Assembly: GCA_023411815.1 (NCBI GenBank)
Contig: JAEYOJ010000028.1
Coordinates: forward strand, 1-34,244
DNA: 34,244 nucleotides
Direction of reading: 5' to 3'
From: Pseudomonadota bacterium
GTDB taxonomy: Bacteria; Desulfobacterota; Desulfovibrionia; Desulfovibrionales; Desulfovibrionaceae
Under the pieces are notes generated by a model that did not search any database, was not told the DNA's origin, and worked only from the letters and a program-made list of their open reading frames with translations. Shown one piece after another: positions 34,010 through 34,244 of the stretch. The translations under genes were made by a program, and so were the position numbers. Numbering within the stretch: position 1 is the stretch's first letter; every line of letters starts with the position of its first letter.

Positions 34010-34244
34010 GGGAATAACCTCCCAAAGCTTAGGTTCGGGGCGAAATCACCCCCTTGGAGCTGGGACCTGCCGACACGCGTCGGGGGCTGGGACTGTCTAC
34101 GTCCACGAATGCGACTCCCTGTTGAGGTTCATAAGCTTCCAGAGAAAGGACCGTCCCTTCGTCCGGACGCCGGATACAGCCGGCTCTGGGGCAACGGACG
34201 CCAGAAGGCCTCACGTCGCCGCACCCGATGTCTACGTCAAATTG
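34010..34244 (-). promoter_or_regulatory. Upstream region of speD, to the window edge
   Basis: 235 bases carry a 61-codon minus-strand ORF (34214-34029) that begins with GTG and ends shortly before the speD ribosome site. It has a fairly ordered middle (TVLSLEAYEP, GVAFVDVDSPSP), but no clear ribosome site. It might be a leader peptide or the tail of untranslated control sequence for polyamine or SAM response. No known SAM riboswitch consensus is recognised. Cut by the window end. Confidence 0.25.

Overview
The window is a GC-rich chromosomal segment with the dnaA-dnaN-gyrB-gyrA replication block at one end and nitrogen-fixation cofactor genes (nifE-nifN-nifB) at the other. A DUF39-type homocysteine synthesis protein, periplasmic EF-hand proteins, a MASE3 hybrid kinase, a lone cytoplasmic molybdopterin oxidoreductase and the codon use all suggest a sulfate-reducing deltaproteobacterium of the Desulfovibrio/Desulfocurvibacter type. 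That placement is inferred from gene content; no search was run.

Layout. 1-1232: DUF39 homocysteine-biosynthesis gene on the minus strand, divergent from dnaA. 1509-10126: dnaA, dnaN, gyrB and gyrA on the plus strand, with an AT-rich, foreign-looking dinD between gyrB and gyrA. 10164-11057: TPR lipoprotein. 11279-15948, minus: MASE3 hybrid histidine kinase, MsbA-like ABC exporter, small Cys-rich protein. 16161-17585: periplasmic DegP/HtrA protease. 17843-18595: YdfG-type short-chain dehydrogenase, divergent from an 80-aa EF-hand protein (18962-19204). 19354-20423: an overlapping pair, HAD phosphatase then a 110-aa unknown protein. 20564-23334, plus: geranylgeranyl-reductase-family flavoprotein, a PGPGW-type small membrane protein, and an ABC-2 polysaccharide-export permease with no ATPase beside it. 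23682-24509: secreted protein of unknown function. 24880-29027, minus: nifE-nifN-nifB, tightly packed behind a possible sigma-54 promoter. 29629-31590: solitary molybdopterin oxidoreductase. 31696-32957: two more secreted EF-hand proteins. 33596-34009: S-adenosylmethionine decarboxylase (speD) with its terminator and a long leader.

The main structure that genes do not explain is a dispersed intergenic repeat. I count ten copies. The fullest are about 100 bp, carry two perfect GC-rich hairpins (one on a CCAGGG core, one on a GGGAGAGGGC core) and end in imperfect inverted repeats built on TTGCAAAT. Most copies start within about 40 bases after a stop codon, usually in one orientation relative to the gene. 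Simplified, inverted copies also flank the dinD cassette. This looks like a MITE/REP-type family that may have been taken over as 3' ends of transcripts.

How the genes connect. Replication and supercoiling genes sit together as usual, with a DNA-damage gene inserted among them. NifB makes the Fe-S precursor that the NifEN scaffold matures into FeMo cofactor; nifHDK are not in the window. Three secreted EF-hand proteins, DegP, a lipoprotein and exporters make the rest mainly an envelope/periplasm neighbourhood. No complete new multi-gene system is evident. The repeat family, the dinD insertion, the nif control region, several long hairpins and the Q-rich tandem EF-hand protein are the items most worth checking.
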